From the NCBI RefSeq assembly GCF_023093535.1, contig NZ_CP095757.1:2852001-2916000 (forward strand): a stretch of DNA of 64,000 nucleotides. Direction: 5' to 3'. Origin of the DNA: Halovivax limisalsi (GTDB taxonomy: Archaea; Halobacteriota; Halobacteria; Halobacteriales; Natrialbaceae). The notes beneath the pieces were generated by a model. It saw only the letters and a program-made list of their open reading frames with translations, was not told the origin of the DNA and did no database searches. Numbering within the stretch: position 1 is the stretch's first letter; every line of letters begins with the position of its first letter. The position numbers and the translations under genes are program-made. Below are positions 16,655-24,803 of this stretch, one piece after another.

Positions 16655-17423
16655 CGGTCTCGCCTCGATCGGTCGGTTCGTCCAGGTCCACGTCGCCCCG
16701 GTCGGTCGGCTCGCCGGAGTCGTCCCGTTCGACATCGCGTCGGGCGGCAGAGTCGTCCGCCTCGACGGGCCCTCGATCTGCGGCCTCGTCCGTCTGGACG
16801 CCCGCTCGCTTCAGCGCCGGCGGCAGCGGCCCCTCGATCACGATCGCCGGCGCCTCGTCGGTCGGCGACCGCTCCTCGTCGAAGATCTCGAGGGCGTAGT
16901 CCTCCCACGACCGGATCGGCGCCACGATCGCGTCCGGGTCGCGGCCGTCGATGGCGTGGACGAACAGCGCGTTCGTCTCCGCGTGGTAGTCCAGGGTGAT
17001 CGTCCCCGGCGTGATCGTGATGGAGTTGGCGATCAGCGTGATCGCGACCGGCGTCCGGACCCGCAGCGGGACGAGGATCACCTCCGGTTCGATCGCCGGC
17101 TCGAGCCGGAGGACCCGGTAGGCGACGTCCAGGTTCGCGCACGCGATCTCGTAGCCGAACGCGACGACGTAGCGGACGGCGTAGGGAACGGCGCGGGCGA
17201 GTCGAGCGAGGTCGATCCGGTCGAGGTAGAGCCGGCGGACGACGAAGGCCACCGGAAGTCCGACGCCGAGTCCGAACAGGAACTGGCCGGTGACGGCGGT
17301 GACCGTCGGGGCGACGCCGCGAACGAACAGCCAGAGGACGGCGAACCCGACGCCGACCACCGGCCAGGCCCGGACCACCCAGCCGCCGGGCTCGTCGTCG
17401 ACGGCCGTCGATCCGGCGGTCAC
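16647..17423 (-). CDS. mnhE: Mrp-type Na+/H+ antiporter subunit E
   Basis: Membrane subunit of 258 residues. Two to three N-terminal helices are followed by the MnhE domain with VRTPVAITLIANSITITPGTITLDYHAE and FVHAIDG, the family signature. The last 80 residues are acidic and repetitive (DRGDVDLDEPTDRGETDE), making it longer than usual bacterial MnhE (about 160 aa). Its ATG overlaps the mnhD stop by four bases, and its end overlaps mnhF. Confidence 0.93.
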   Translation of the reverse strand: MTAGSTAVDDEPGGWVVRAWPVVGVGFAVLWLFVRGVAPTVTAVTGQFLFGLGVGLPVAFVVRRLYLDRIDLARLARAVPYAVRYVVAFGYEIACANLDVAYRVLRLEPAIEPEVILVPLRVRTPVAITLIANSITITPGTITLDYHAETNALFVHAIDGRDPDAIVAPIRSWEDYALEIFDEERSPTDEAPAIVIEGPLPPALKRAGVQTDEAADRGPVEADDSAARRDVERDDSGEPTDRGDVDLDEPTDRGETDE

Positions 17424-19174
17424 GGACGATCACCCCAGAGCGTCGCCGCGTCCGCGGTCGGATCGCCACCGGGGACCGCAACCCGGGTCGATTCGCCGCC
17501 GACGGCGTCGACGTAGCCCTCCCAGTCGAGGGCGGACTCGGCCGCGGCGTCGGCGAACCGGTGGACGGGTTCGAACCCGAGACCGATCGCGAGCACGACG
17601 ACCGCGAGCGCGACGACGACGCCGATCAGAACCGGATCCGTTCTGGCGCCCTCGACGCTGTCCGTTCGCCCGCCCCAGAACCCGCGGTTCCAGGTCCGCG
17701 TCGTGTAGGCGATCGTCAGCAGCGAGCCGAGGAGCAGGACGACGACGAGCGAGACGGCGGCCGCGGGCGCCGTTTCGCCGACTCGGACCGCGACGTCGAA
17801 CGCGAGGAACTTGCCGAAGAATCCGGATAACGGCGGAATGCCGACGAGCGCGAGCGCGCCCACGAAGAACGAGCCGGCGAGGACGGGCGCTCGCCCGGCC
17901 AGCCCGCTCAGATCGACGAAGTGACTCGTGCCGGTCGCGTCGCGAACGGCGCCGACGACGAGGAAGAGCAGTCCTTTCGCGACCGCGTGATTCAGGGCGT
18001 ACACCAGGGCGGCGAGAATCGCCAGGTGTCGCAGGTCGGGCCAGACCGCCGCGATGGCGACGGGGATCGCGATGAACCCGATCTGGCCGATGCTGGAGTA
18101 CGCGAGGACGCCCTCCATCGAGTCGCGTTCGATCGCCCCGAGCCCGCCGAGCAGGATGCTCGCGACGGCCATCGCGAACAGGGCGATTCCGACGAACGCG
18201 ACGGGCGACTCGCCGGCGAGGCTGGTGCCGGGGACCGAAACCGCGAGTTGCGACCCGCCGAAGACGGTGAAGGAGATGCGGATGATGGCGTAGATGCCGA
18301 CTTTCTTGCTGGCGCCGGCGAGCAGGGCCGTCACCGGCGGCGGGGCCGCGGCGTAGGCGGCCGGGATCCAGAACTGGAAGGGGACGAGGCCGGCCTTGAG
18401 CGCGAACACCGAGAGGAGGAGGCCGAGCAATCCGACCGTGGGTGTCGGGTCGATGCCGTACGCCGCGGGCTCGGCGATGCGCCTGGCCAGTTCGGCCATG
18501 TTGAGCGTCCCCGCGGTGGCGTAGAGGCCGCCGATGGCGAGCAGAAAGACGGCGCTGGCGACGAGGTTGAGCGCGACGTACCAGAACGCGGCGCGCGTGT
18601 GCTCGGCCTCGCCGTAGAACGCCACGAAGGTGTAACTCGCCATGAGCAGCACCTCGAACCAGACGAAGAGGTTGAACAGGTCGCCGGCGAGGAACGAGCC
18701 GGTCACGCCCAGCAGGAGGAAGTGATACAGCGGGATGTAGAAGGTCCGCCGGTCGTAGTTCGGCGCGTACCGGGCCGAGGAGACGAGCGAGGCCACCGCG
18801 ACGACGGCCACCATCGATAGCATGAACGTCGACAGGCCGTCGGCGACCAGTGCGATGCCGTACGGCGTCTCCCAGCCGCCGACCTGGTAGGTCGCGGTTC
18901 CGGCCGCCGAGGGCGCGAAGACGACGTGCCAGGCCAGCGCCGCGACGCTCGCGGCGTAGGCGAAGCCACCGACGACGCTGATGACGCGGCGAGCGTCGGG
19001 GTACGGCCGCGCTGCGAGGGTCACGACGGCCGTCACGAGAACGACCAGCAGCGGCGCGATCACGAGCTGGTCGGCACCCGGCGTGCCGAGGGGACCGAAC
19101 TCGACGTCGACGGACGACACGACTGCGGTCGTCCGGAGAAAAGTGACGAGCGGACCGAACGAAATGTCGATCAC
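17420..19174 (-). CDS. mnhD: Mrp-type Na+/H+ antiporter subunit D
   Basis: Large polytopic subunit (584 aa, about 14 helices) homologous to complex I proton-pumping subunits; with MnhA it forms the ion-translocating part. Conserved features: FLAGDLFNLFVWFEVLLMASY, FALKAGLVPFQFWIPAAYAAAPPPVTALLAGASKKVG split across two helices, and LAYSSIGQIGFI. These include the conserved Glu and Lys of the proton path. Four-base overlaps with mnhC and mnhE. Confidence 0.95.
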   Translation of the reverse strand: MIDISFGPLVTFLRTTAVVSSVDVEFGPLGTPGADQLVIAPLLVVLVTAVVTLAARPYPDARRVISVVGGFAYAASVAALAWHVVFAPSAAGTATYQVGGWETPYGIALVADGLSTFMLSMVAVVAVASLVSSARYAPNYDRRTFYIPLYHFLLLGVTGSFLAGDLFNLFVWFEVLLMASYTFVAFYGEAEHTRAAFWYVALNLVASAVFLLAIGGLYATAGTLNMAELARRIAEPAAYGIDPTPTVGLLGLLLSVFALKAGLVPFQFWIPAAYAAAPPPVTALLAGASKKVGIYAIIRISFTVFGGSQLAVSVPGTSLAGESPVAFVGIALFAMAVASILLGGLGAIERDSMEGVLAYSSIGQIGFIAIPVAIAAVWPDLRHLAILAALVYALNHAVAKGLLFLVVGAVRDATGTSHFVDLSGLAGRAPVLAGSFFVGALALVGIPPLSGFFGKFLAFDVAVRVGETAPAAAVSLVVVLLLGSLLTIAYTTRTWNRGFWGGRTDSVEGARTDPVLIGVVVALAVVVLAIGLGFEPVHRFADAAAESALDWEGYVDAVGGESTRVAVPGGDPTADAATLWGDRP

Positions 19175-19557
19175 TCCGAGTCACCTCCGTCGCCATCCTC
19201 GTCGGTCTCCGGGGACTCCAGCGCCGAAAGGTCGAGCGTGCCGTGTTCTTCGTACACCCTGAAACTCAGGACCAGCGCGAACGCCGTCATCCCGAACCCG
19301 ATCACGATCGCGGTCAGGACGAGCGCCTGCACGAGCGGGTCGGCCGTCTCGGGAACGTGCGCTCCGTGGCCGGCGAGGACGGGGACGGCGTCCGCGGACG
19401 CCGGCGCGATACCGCCCATCACCAGCAGGTAGACGTTCGCCGCCTGGCTGACGATCGCGAGCCCCCAGACGACCCGCACCAGATCGCGCTGGAGCACCAG
19501 GTAGGTTCCGAGGGCGAACAGCGCCCCGACGACCGTCGCGAAGACGAAGTCGGTCAT
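19171..19557 (-). CDS. mnhC: Mrp-type Na+/H+ antiporter subunit C
   Basis: Homologue of complex I subunit NuoK: 128 residues with three helices, GTYLVLQRDLVRVVWGLAIVSQAANVYLL in the first two and DPLVQALVLTAIVIGFGMTAFALVL in the third. The DPLxQALVLTAIVIGxAxTA motif is the MnhC hallmark. ATG 19557 overlaps the mnhB stop by four bases. Confidence 0.95.
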   Translation of the reverse strand: MTDFVFATVVGALFALGTYLVLQRDLVRVVWGLAIVSQAANVYLLVMGGIAPASADAVPVLAGHGAHVPETADPLVQALVLTAIVIGFGMTAFALVLSFRVYEEHGTLDLSALESPETDEDGDGGDSE

Positions 19558-20111
19558 TCGGCGCCCACCACCGAGAGGATCGTCAGGAGGCCGCCGACGA
19601 CCACGCAGAAGACGCCGAGGTCGAACGCCAGGGCGCTCGCCACCTCGACGTGGTGGTAGATCGGCAGGCCCTCGACGATGACGTACGTCTGGGAGAGGAA
19701 CGGCCGGTCGAAGAGCAGCGGCGCCAGGCCGCTCGCGACCGCGAGCGCCAGGCCGAACGAGAACAGCCGGCGGTAGCCCGGCACGACGCGGTCCCGCGAC
19801 GGTTCCTTTCCCGATTCGACGTCCCGGTCGAGGACGCCCCGTTCGAGGTAGTCCAGGCCGAACGCGACGTACAGCAGGCCGAACGCCGTCACCGCGAGCA
19901 CGCCCGCGATGAACCCGCCGCCGGGAAGGTTGTGACCCTCGACGAACAGCGAGACGGCGACCACCAGGATGATCGGCACGACGGCCCGGGCCATCGTCCG
20001 CATGATGACCGTCGTCACGCGCCCCACCTCCGAGATGGCGAGGGGACGGACGGGGGCGGCGACGTCGAGAGCCCCGACGCGAACGAGCGACGTCCGCTCA
20101 CGGCGACTCAC
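19554..20111 (-). CDS. mnhB: Mrp-type Na+/H+ antiporter subunit B
   Basis: Membrane subunit with four helices. The MnhB motifs are clear: VVPIILVVAVSLFVEGHNLPGGGFIAGV and, near the end, HHVEVASALAFDLGVFCVVVGGLLTIL. The start is uncertain: GTG at 20111 gives 185 residues and overlaps mnhA by 14 bases, in keeping with the tight packing of the operon; GTG at 20018, just before the first helix (VTTVIMRTMARAV), gives 154 residues and is also reasonable. Confidence 0.9.
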   Translation of the reverse strand: MSRRERTSLVRVGALDVAAPVRPLAISEVGRVTTVIMRTMARAVVPIILVVAVSLFVEGHNLPGGGFIAGVLAVTAFGLLYVAFGLDYLERGVLDRDVESGKEPSRDRVVPGYRRLFSFGLALAVASGLAPLLFDRPFLSQTYVIVEGLPIYHHVEVASALAFDLGVFCVVVGGLLTILSVVGAE

Positions 20112-22473
20112 CCCGCGTTCGCATGACGAACAGCGTGATGATCGAGATCGCCGCGATCGCGACCACGACGATCTCGCCCATCGTGTCAAACCCGCGGAAG
20201 TCCGTCAGGATGACGTTGACGACGTTCGTCCCGCCGCCGCCCGGGACGGCCTCCTCCGCGTAGAACTCGGCGACGTCGGTCCGGCCCTCGGGCCGGGCGT
20301 CGGTCGCGAGGACGACGGTCAGAAAGACCGTGAGGCCGACGACGAACGAGAGCGCCACGTCGCGCCCGCGCGTCCGAGCGTCGAGCTGTTCGCGGTCGGG
20401 GATCTCCTCGATGACGAGCAGGAAGATGACCAGGATCAGCGTCTCGACGACCAGTTGCGTGAGCGCGAGGTCCGGCGCGCTCGCGAGGATGTAGACGATC
20501 GCGACCATGAATCCGAGGATCGAGAGCGTGAGGACGCCGACCGGGTGGGTCGGCGCTCGGACCACGGCGAGCGCGGCGACGATGGCGACGGCCAGCACAA
20601 GCGAGATCGCCAGCGAGCCGTCCGGCGTCGGGACGAGTCCCGCCGGAAGCGATACGGCTGCCCCGGCTACGAGGTAGCCAGCCAGTGCCAGGGCACACGT
20701 CACGCCGAACGTCCACGTGGCGTAGTTTCGCAACCGGCCGTTCTGGAGGTGCCTGTCGACGAACCAGCTCGTCCGAACGAGACCCACGAGGATCCCGTCG
20801 TACCACTGACCGGGTTTCACCACCGTCGTGGCGGCCGACGCGGTTCGAACCGCGTCGTGAATCCGGCCGTACGCGGGGTAGGCGACGAGACCGAGTCCGA
20901 TGGCGACGGCGCTCATCCCGACGGCGGGCGAGTACGACGTCGGCAGCCCGTAGTGCATCTCGTGGGGGGTGACGGCGGTCGCGTCAGCGGCCGACTGGAC
21001 GATCGCATCCACCGCGATTCCCGGGGCGACGCTGACCACGGCCGTGAGCACGGCGAGGATTCCAGGCGGGACGAGCAGCAGCGCCGGTGCGCGGTGGATC
21101 GAACCGCGCAGTTCCTCTGGCTGGTCGCCGAGGAACAGGCCGAGGAAGCGAAGCGAGTACAGGACGGTGAAGATGCTGGCGAAGACCGCGAGGGCGACGT
21201 AGAGCCAGCCGACCGGGAAGCCGGCGACGCCGAGCGTGCCGACGGAGTCGTGGGCGGCTTCGAACAACAGTTCCTTCGAGTAGAAGCCGCTGAACGGCGG
21301 AATTCCGGCCATGCTCAGCGCGACGATCCCGGTAACGGCCGCGGTGATCGGCATGTCCCGGCCCAATCCGCCGAGGTCCGCGAGGCGGCGCGTCCCCGCC
21401 TCGTGGGCCACGATGCCGGCGACGAGAAACAGCGCCGCCTTGAACAGCGCGTGGTTGAACAGGTGGAAGACGCCGGCGTCGGCCCCGACCGTCGGCGCGA
21501 GGCCGAAGCCCGCGACCATCAGCCCGAGGTGACTCGCCGTCGAGTACGCCAGTAGCTCCTTGATGTCGGTCGAGGCGACCGCCAGCAGCGCACAGACGGC
21601 CATCGTCACCAGGCCGACGGTCGCGAACAGGTAGGTCCACTCCGGGCTCGCGAGCAGCGGTCGGAGCCGGCCGAGGAGGTAGACGCCCGCCTTCACCATC
21701 GTGGCGGAGTGGAGGAACGCCGACACCGGCGTCGGCGCCGCCATCGCGTTCGGCAGCCAGAAGTGCAGCGGCACCTGTGCGGACTTGCTCCCCGCACCGA
21801 TGGCGATGAACAGGAGCGCCGGAACGAACAGGTCGTTCTCGCGGAGTTGCGCCCGGACCGGCCCCGGATCGGCGAGCATCGCGGTGAGGTCGAAGGCCGA
21901 CCCGCCGAGCGTGGTCCCCGCGGCGAACGCGAGAAACAGGAAGCCGACGAGCAGGAAGAGCCCGCCGCCGACGGTGACGAACATCGCCATCCGCGCGGCG
22001 TAGATCGATTCGGCGTCGTCGGTGTAGTGCCCGATCAGCACGAACGAGCTGAGGCTCGTCAGCTCCCAGAACGTAAAGAGCGAGACGAGGTCGGCCGCGA
22101 GCGCGACGCCGAGGATCGACCCCATGAACGTGAGCAGGGCGGCGTAGTACTTGGCCAGGTTCGGCTCGTCGTGCATGTACGACCGCGAGTACGCGAACAC
22201 GAGGACGCCGACACCGCTGGCCAGGAGGGCGAAGAGCAGCGCCCAGCCGTCGACGTACAATCGGAGCGTGACGTCCAGCGACGGGATCCACTCCAGTTCG
22301 ACGGCTCCGTCACGGCCGTACTGGGAGGCCAGCAGGAGAAAGCTCGCCAGCGCAGTCGCTGCGGCGACCCAGGCCATCCGCTCGCCGAGCAGGCGGGCCG
22401 CCAGCGGGGTGATCGCGGCGGCGAGAAAGGGCAACGCCACAGCGGCGAGTAGAACCGACAACTCGGGAGCCAT
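20098..22473 (-). CDS. mnhA: Mrp-type Na+/H+ antiporter subunit A
   Basis: Largest antiporter subunit (791 aa), homologous to NuoL. Motifs: VSLFTFWELTSLSSFVLIG, IGAGSKSAQVPLHFWLPNAMAAPTPVSAFLHSATMVKAG (in two helices) and LAYSTASHLGLMV. The C-terminal part (about 590-791) is the MnhA-specific extension, ending with VNVILTDFRGFDTMGEIVVVAIA, which resembles the domain shared with MnhB. First gene of the seven-gene operon; TATA-like TTTTATG at 22505-22511 lies about 34 bases upstream of ATG 22473. The system probably expels Na+ or sets pH. Confidence 0.95.
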   Translation of the reverse strand: MAPELSVLLAAVALPFLAAAITPLAARLLGERMAWVAAATALASFLLLASQYGRDGAVELEWIPSLDVTLRLYVDGWALLFALLASGVGVLVFAYSRSYMHDEPNLAKYYAALLTFMGSILGVALAADLVSLFTFWELTSLSSFVLIGHYTDDAESIYAARMAMFVTVGGGLFLLVGFLFLAFAAGTTLGGSAFDLTAMLADPGPVRAQLRENDLFVPALLFIAIGAGSKSAQVPLHFWLPNAMAAPTPVSAFLHSATMVKAGVYLLGRLRPLLASPEWTYLFATVGLVTMAVCALLAVASTDIKELLAYSTASHLGLMVAGFGLAPTVGADAGVFHLFNHALFKAALFLVAGIVAHEAGTRRLADLGGLGRDMPITAAVTGIVALSMAGIPPFSGFYSKELLFEAAHDSVGTLGVAGFPVGWLYVALAVFASIFTVLYSLRFLGLFLGDQPEELRGSIHRAPALLLVPPGILAVLTAVVSVAPGIAVDAIVQSAADATAVTPHEMHYGLPTSYSPAVGMSAVAIGLGLVAYPAYGRIHDAVRTASAATTVVKPGQWYDGILVGLVRTSWFVDRHLQNGRLRNYATWTFGVTCALALAGYLVAGAAVSLPAGLVPTPDGSLAISLVLAVAIVAALAVVRAPTHPVGVLTLSILGFMVAIVYILASAPDLALTQLVVETLILVIFLLVIEEIPDREQLDARTRGRDVALSFVVGLTVFLTVVLATDARPEGRTDVAEFYAEEAVPGGGGTNVVNVILTDFRGFDTMGEIVVVAIAAISIITLFVMRTRGESP

Positions 22474-22504
22474 TCAGTTTCTCCCACCTACTTTCACATC
22501 GGAC

Positions 22505-22511
22505 ATAAAAG
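22505..22511 (-). promoter_or_regulatory. TATA-like box of the mnhABCDEFG operon
   Basis: TTTTATG on the minus strand, about 34 bases before the mnhA ATG, implying a leader of only a few bases. Confidence 0.5.
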
Positions 22512-22634
22512 GGGCGCCTCGCGGGCGGCGAGCCCGGCCGGCACCCCCGAGTCGGGACGATGCACACTCGAGGAGCACCTGTCCCACCGACCGGTCGTCC
22601 ATCGACTGCCGCCATCCCGGGTGTCGAGACGACA

Positions 22635-22643
22635 CGCTTAACC
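22635..22643 (+). promoter_or_regulatory. TATA-like box of elp3
   Basis: CGCTTAACC centred 29 bases before the ATG at 22668, supporting this start over the upstream in-frame ATG at 22560. Confidence 0.5.
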
Positions 22644-22667
22644 GCCGTGCGCGGTGAATTGCTGGCG

Positions 22668-24332
22668 ATGAGTACCGGGGCGGATCCGACCGAGACGGCG
22701 GCCTTCGAGCGCGTCTGCGAGACGCTCGTCGAGCGCATCCTCTCGGGCGAGATCGACGCTGACGACCTCGAATCCGCGAAGTTACGGGCGTGTTCGGAGC
22801 ACTCGGCGCCGAAGGTGCCGAAGAACTCGGAGCTGCTCGATCACGCCGGCGAGGAACACCGCGAGGCGCTGGAACCCGTCCTGCAGCGAAAGCCGGTCCG
22901 GACGGCCTCGGGCGTCTCGCCCGTCGCCATCATGACCTCGCCGGAGCGCTGTCCCCACGGCAAGTGTCTGTACTGTCCGGGCGGACCCGACTCGGAGTTC
23001 TCCTCCTCGCAGAGCTACACCGGCGAGGAGCCCGCCGCGGCGCGCGGCGTCCAGAACGACTACGATCCCTACGGCCAGGTCACCCTCCGACTGGAGCAGC
23101 TTCGCCAGATCGGCCACCCCGTCGAGAAGGTCGAGCTGATCCTGATGGGCGGGACGATGACCGCGCGCAGCCACGACTACCAGGAGTGGTTCGTCAAGCG
23201 CGCCCTGGAGGCGATGAACGACTACGACGTCGAGAAGGAGCCGGAACCCGCGGAGGGCGAGAGCTTCGCTCAGGAGCCCGACGAGTACGAGTGGCGCTAC
23301 CTCGAGGACGTCGTCGCCGAGAACGAGACGAACGAGATCCGCAACATCGGGACGACGTTCGAGACCAAGCCCGACTGGTGCGATCCGGAGCAGATCGACC
23401 GCATGCTCGACCTCGGCGGGACGAAGGTCGAGGTCGGCGTCCAGACCACCTACGAGCGGATCAACCGCGAGATGCACCGCGGCCACGGCGTCCAGGCGTC
23501 GATCGACGCCAACCGGCGGCTGCGCGACGCCGCGTTCAAGGTCGGCTTCCACATGATGCCCGGCCAGCCCGGCATGTCGAAGGAGATGTGTCTGGAGGAC
23601 TTTCGCGAACTCTTCGACAACGAGGCCTGGAAGCCCGACTACCTGAAGATCTACCCCACGCTCGTCGTGCGCGGGACGGCCACCTACGACTGGTGGCACC
23701 GCGACGAGTACGACCCCCTGACGAACGACGAGGCCGCCGACCTGATCGCCGAGATCAAGGACATGATCCCGCGGTACACCCGCCTTCAGCGCGTCCAGCG
23801 GGACATCCCCGCGGACTTCATCGACGCCGGCGTCTGGAAGTCCAACCTCCGACAGCTCGCCCGCCAGCGGATGGACGAACACGGCTGGAGTTGCGATTGC
23901 ATTCGCTGTCGGGAGGTCGGGATGAACGATGCGAAGCCCGACTCCGTCGACCTGGACGTCATGACGTACGACGCCTGCGGCGGCACGGAACACTTCATCT
24001 CGATCGAAGATTTCGACCAGGATCTCCTCATCGGCTTCTGCCGGCTGCGCTTCCCGAACGATCCCGTCCGACCGGAACTCGAGAGCGCCGCGCTCGTGCG
24101 GGAACTGCACGTCTACGGCAGCGAGGTGAGTGTCGGAAGCACGGCCGAAGGCGACAGCGGGCAGCACCAGCATCGAGGCTACGGCCGGCAGCTGATGGGC
24201 CGAGCCGAGTCGCTCGCGGCCGACGCCGGGTACGAGAAGCTCAGCGTCATCTCCGGCATCGGCGCCCGCGAGTACTACCGCGAGAAACTCGGCTACCACC
24301 AGGACGGCCCGTACGTGAGCAAAGGGCTCTAA
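22668..24332 (+). CDS. elp3: Elp3-type tRNA uridine-34 modifying radical SAM/acetyltransferase
   Basis: Catalyses the first step of carboxymethyl-type modification of wobble uridine 34, using acetyl-CoA and a radical SAM centre. The 554-residue protein contains the Fe-S motif CPHGKCLYCPGG (Cx4Cx2C), MGGTMTARSHDYQ, GVQTTYERINREMHRGHG and MMPGQPGMSKEMCLEDF in the radical SAM core. The C-terminal GNAT domain shows FCRLRFPND, ALVRELHVYG and HRGYGRQLMGRAESLA. Archaeal Elp3 works alone without the other Elongator subunits. The start at ATG 22668 is chosen because of the TATA-like box; the extra upstream frame is not family-like. Confidence 0.96.
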   Translation: MSTGADPTETAAFERVCETLVERILSGEIDADDLESAKLRACSEHSAPKVPKNSELLDHAGEEHREALEPVLQRKPVRTASGVSPVAIMTSPERCPHGKCLYCPGGPDSEFSSSQSYTGEEPAAARGVQNDYDPYGQVTLRLEQLRQIGHPVEKVELILMGGTMTARSHDYQEWFVKRALEAMNDYDVEKEPEPAEGESFAQEPDEYEWRYLEDVVAENETNEIRNIGTTFETKPDWCDPEQIDRMLDLGGTKVEVGVQTTYERINREMHRGHGVQASIDANRRLRDAAFKVGFHMMPGQPGMSKEMCLEDFRELFDNEAWKPDYLKIYPTLVVRGTATYDWWHRDEYDPLTNDEAADLIAEIKDMIPRYTRLQRVQRDIPADFIDAGVWKSNLRQLARQRMDEHGWSCDCIRCREVGMNDAKPDSVDLDVMTYDACGGTEHFISIEDFDQDLLIGFCRLRFPNDPVRPELESAALVRELHVYGSEVSVGSTAEGDSGQHQHRGYGRQLMGRAESLAADAGYEKLSVISGIGAREYYREKLGYHQDGPYVSKGL

Positions 24333-24417
24333 CGGCGCGTCGACTCGTCCGTTCGCCCGAAAGCGTCGACGATCACCAGTGGAACCGTCGACGATCTCAC
24401 CGTGATCCGGTTGCGAT

Positions 24418-24654
24418 CTAGCAGCGCTCGCCCCAATCTCGCCCGTCGAGATCGTCGTGGAGCGCCACTTCGACCTCCATGCTACAGTCGGGGCAGTAAA
24501 ACACCACCGACCGGCGGCCGGGGTCGAACACCTGCCACTCGTCGTGTCGCTCGCAGCCGACGCGCATCCCGCGCTCGGGATCGTCGAGCGTTTCGACCCG
24601 GTACGGGCCGACGAAACCGGGCGGGGCCGGATCGCTGTCGTCTGGATCTGTCAC
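24418..24654 (-). CDS. Small zinc-ribbon-like haloarchaeal protein
   Basis: Protein of about 78 residues from GTG 24654 (VTDPDDSDPAPPGFVGPYRVETL). It has four well-placed cysteines or His suited to a metal site: GCERHDEW, then FYCPDCSMEVEV, and a terminal Cys in DWGERC. A longer frame to 24723 exists, with a further GTG at 24660, but the segment before residue DPDD is not protein-like. Unknown function; it lies between elp3 and rqcH on the opposite strand. Confidence 0.68.
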   Translation of the reverse strand: MTDPDDSDPAPPGFVGPYRVETLDDPERGMRVGCERHDEWQVFDPGRRSVVFYCPDCSMEVEVALHDDLDGRDWGERC

Positions 24655-24803
24655 GAACACCGCAAGGGACCGCACGGACCTAACTCCGTCGCCGGCACGG
24701 GTGGTCGACCGAACAGTCCGCATCCGTGAGGAGAGACGACTGCGGTGGGGCGGCAGCCGGACCGGAGCGATACCCCTTTTGGGGCCCGTCCGGCACTTGG
24801 AGT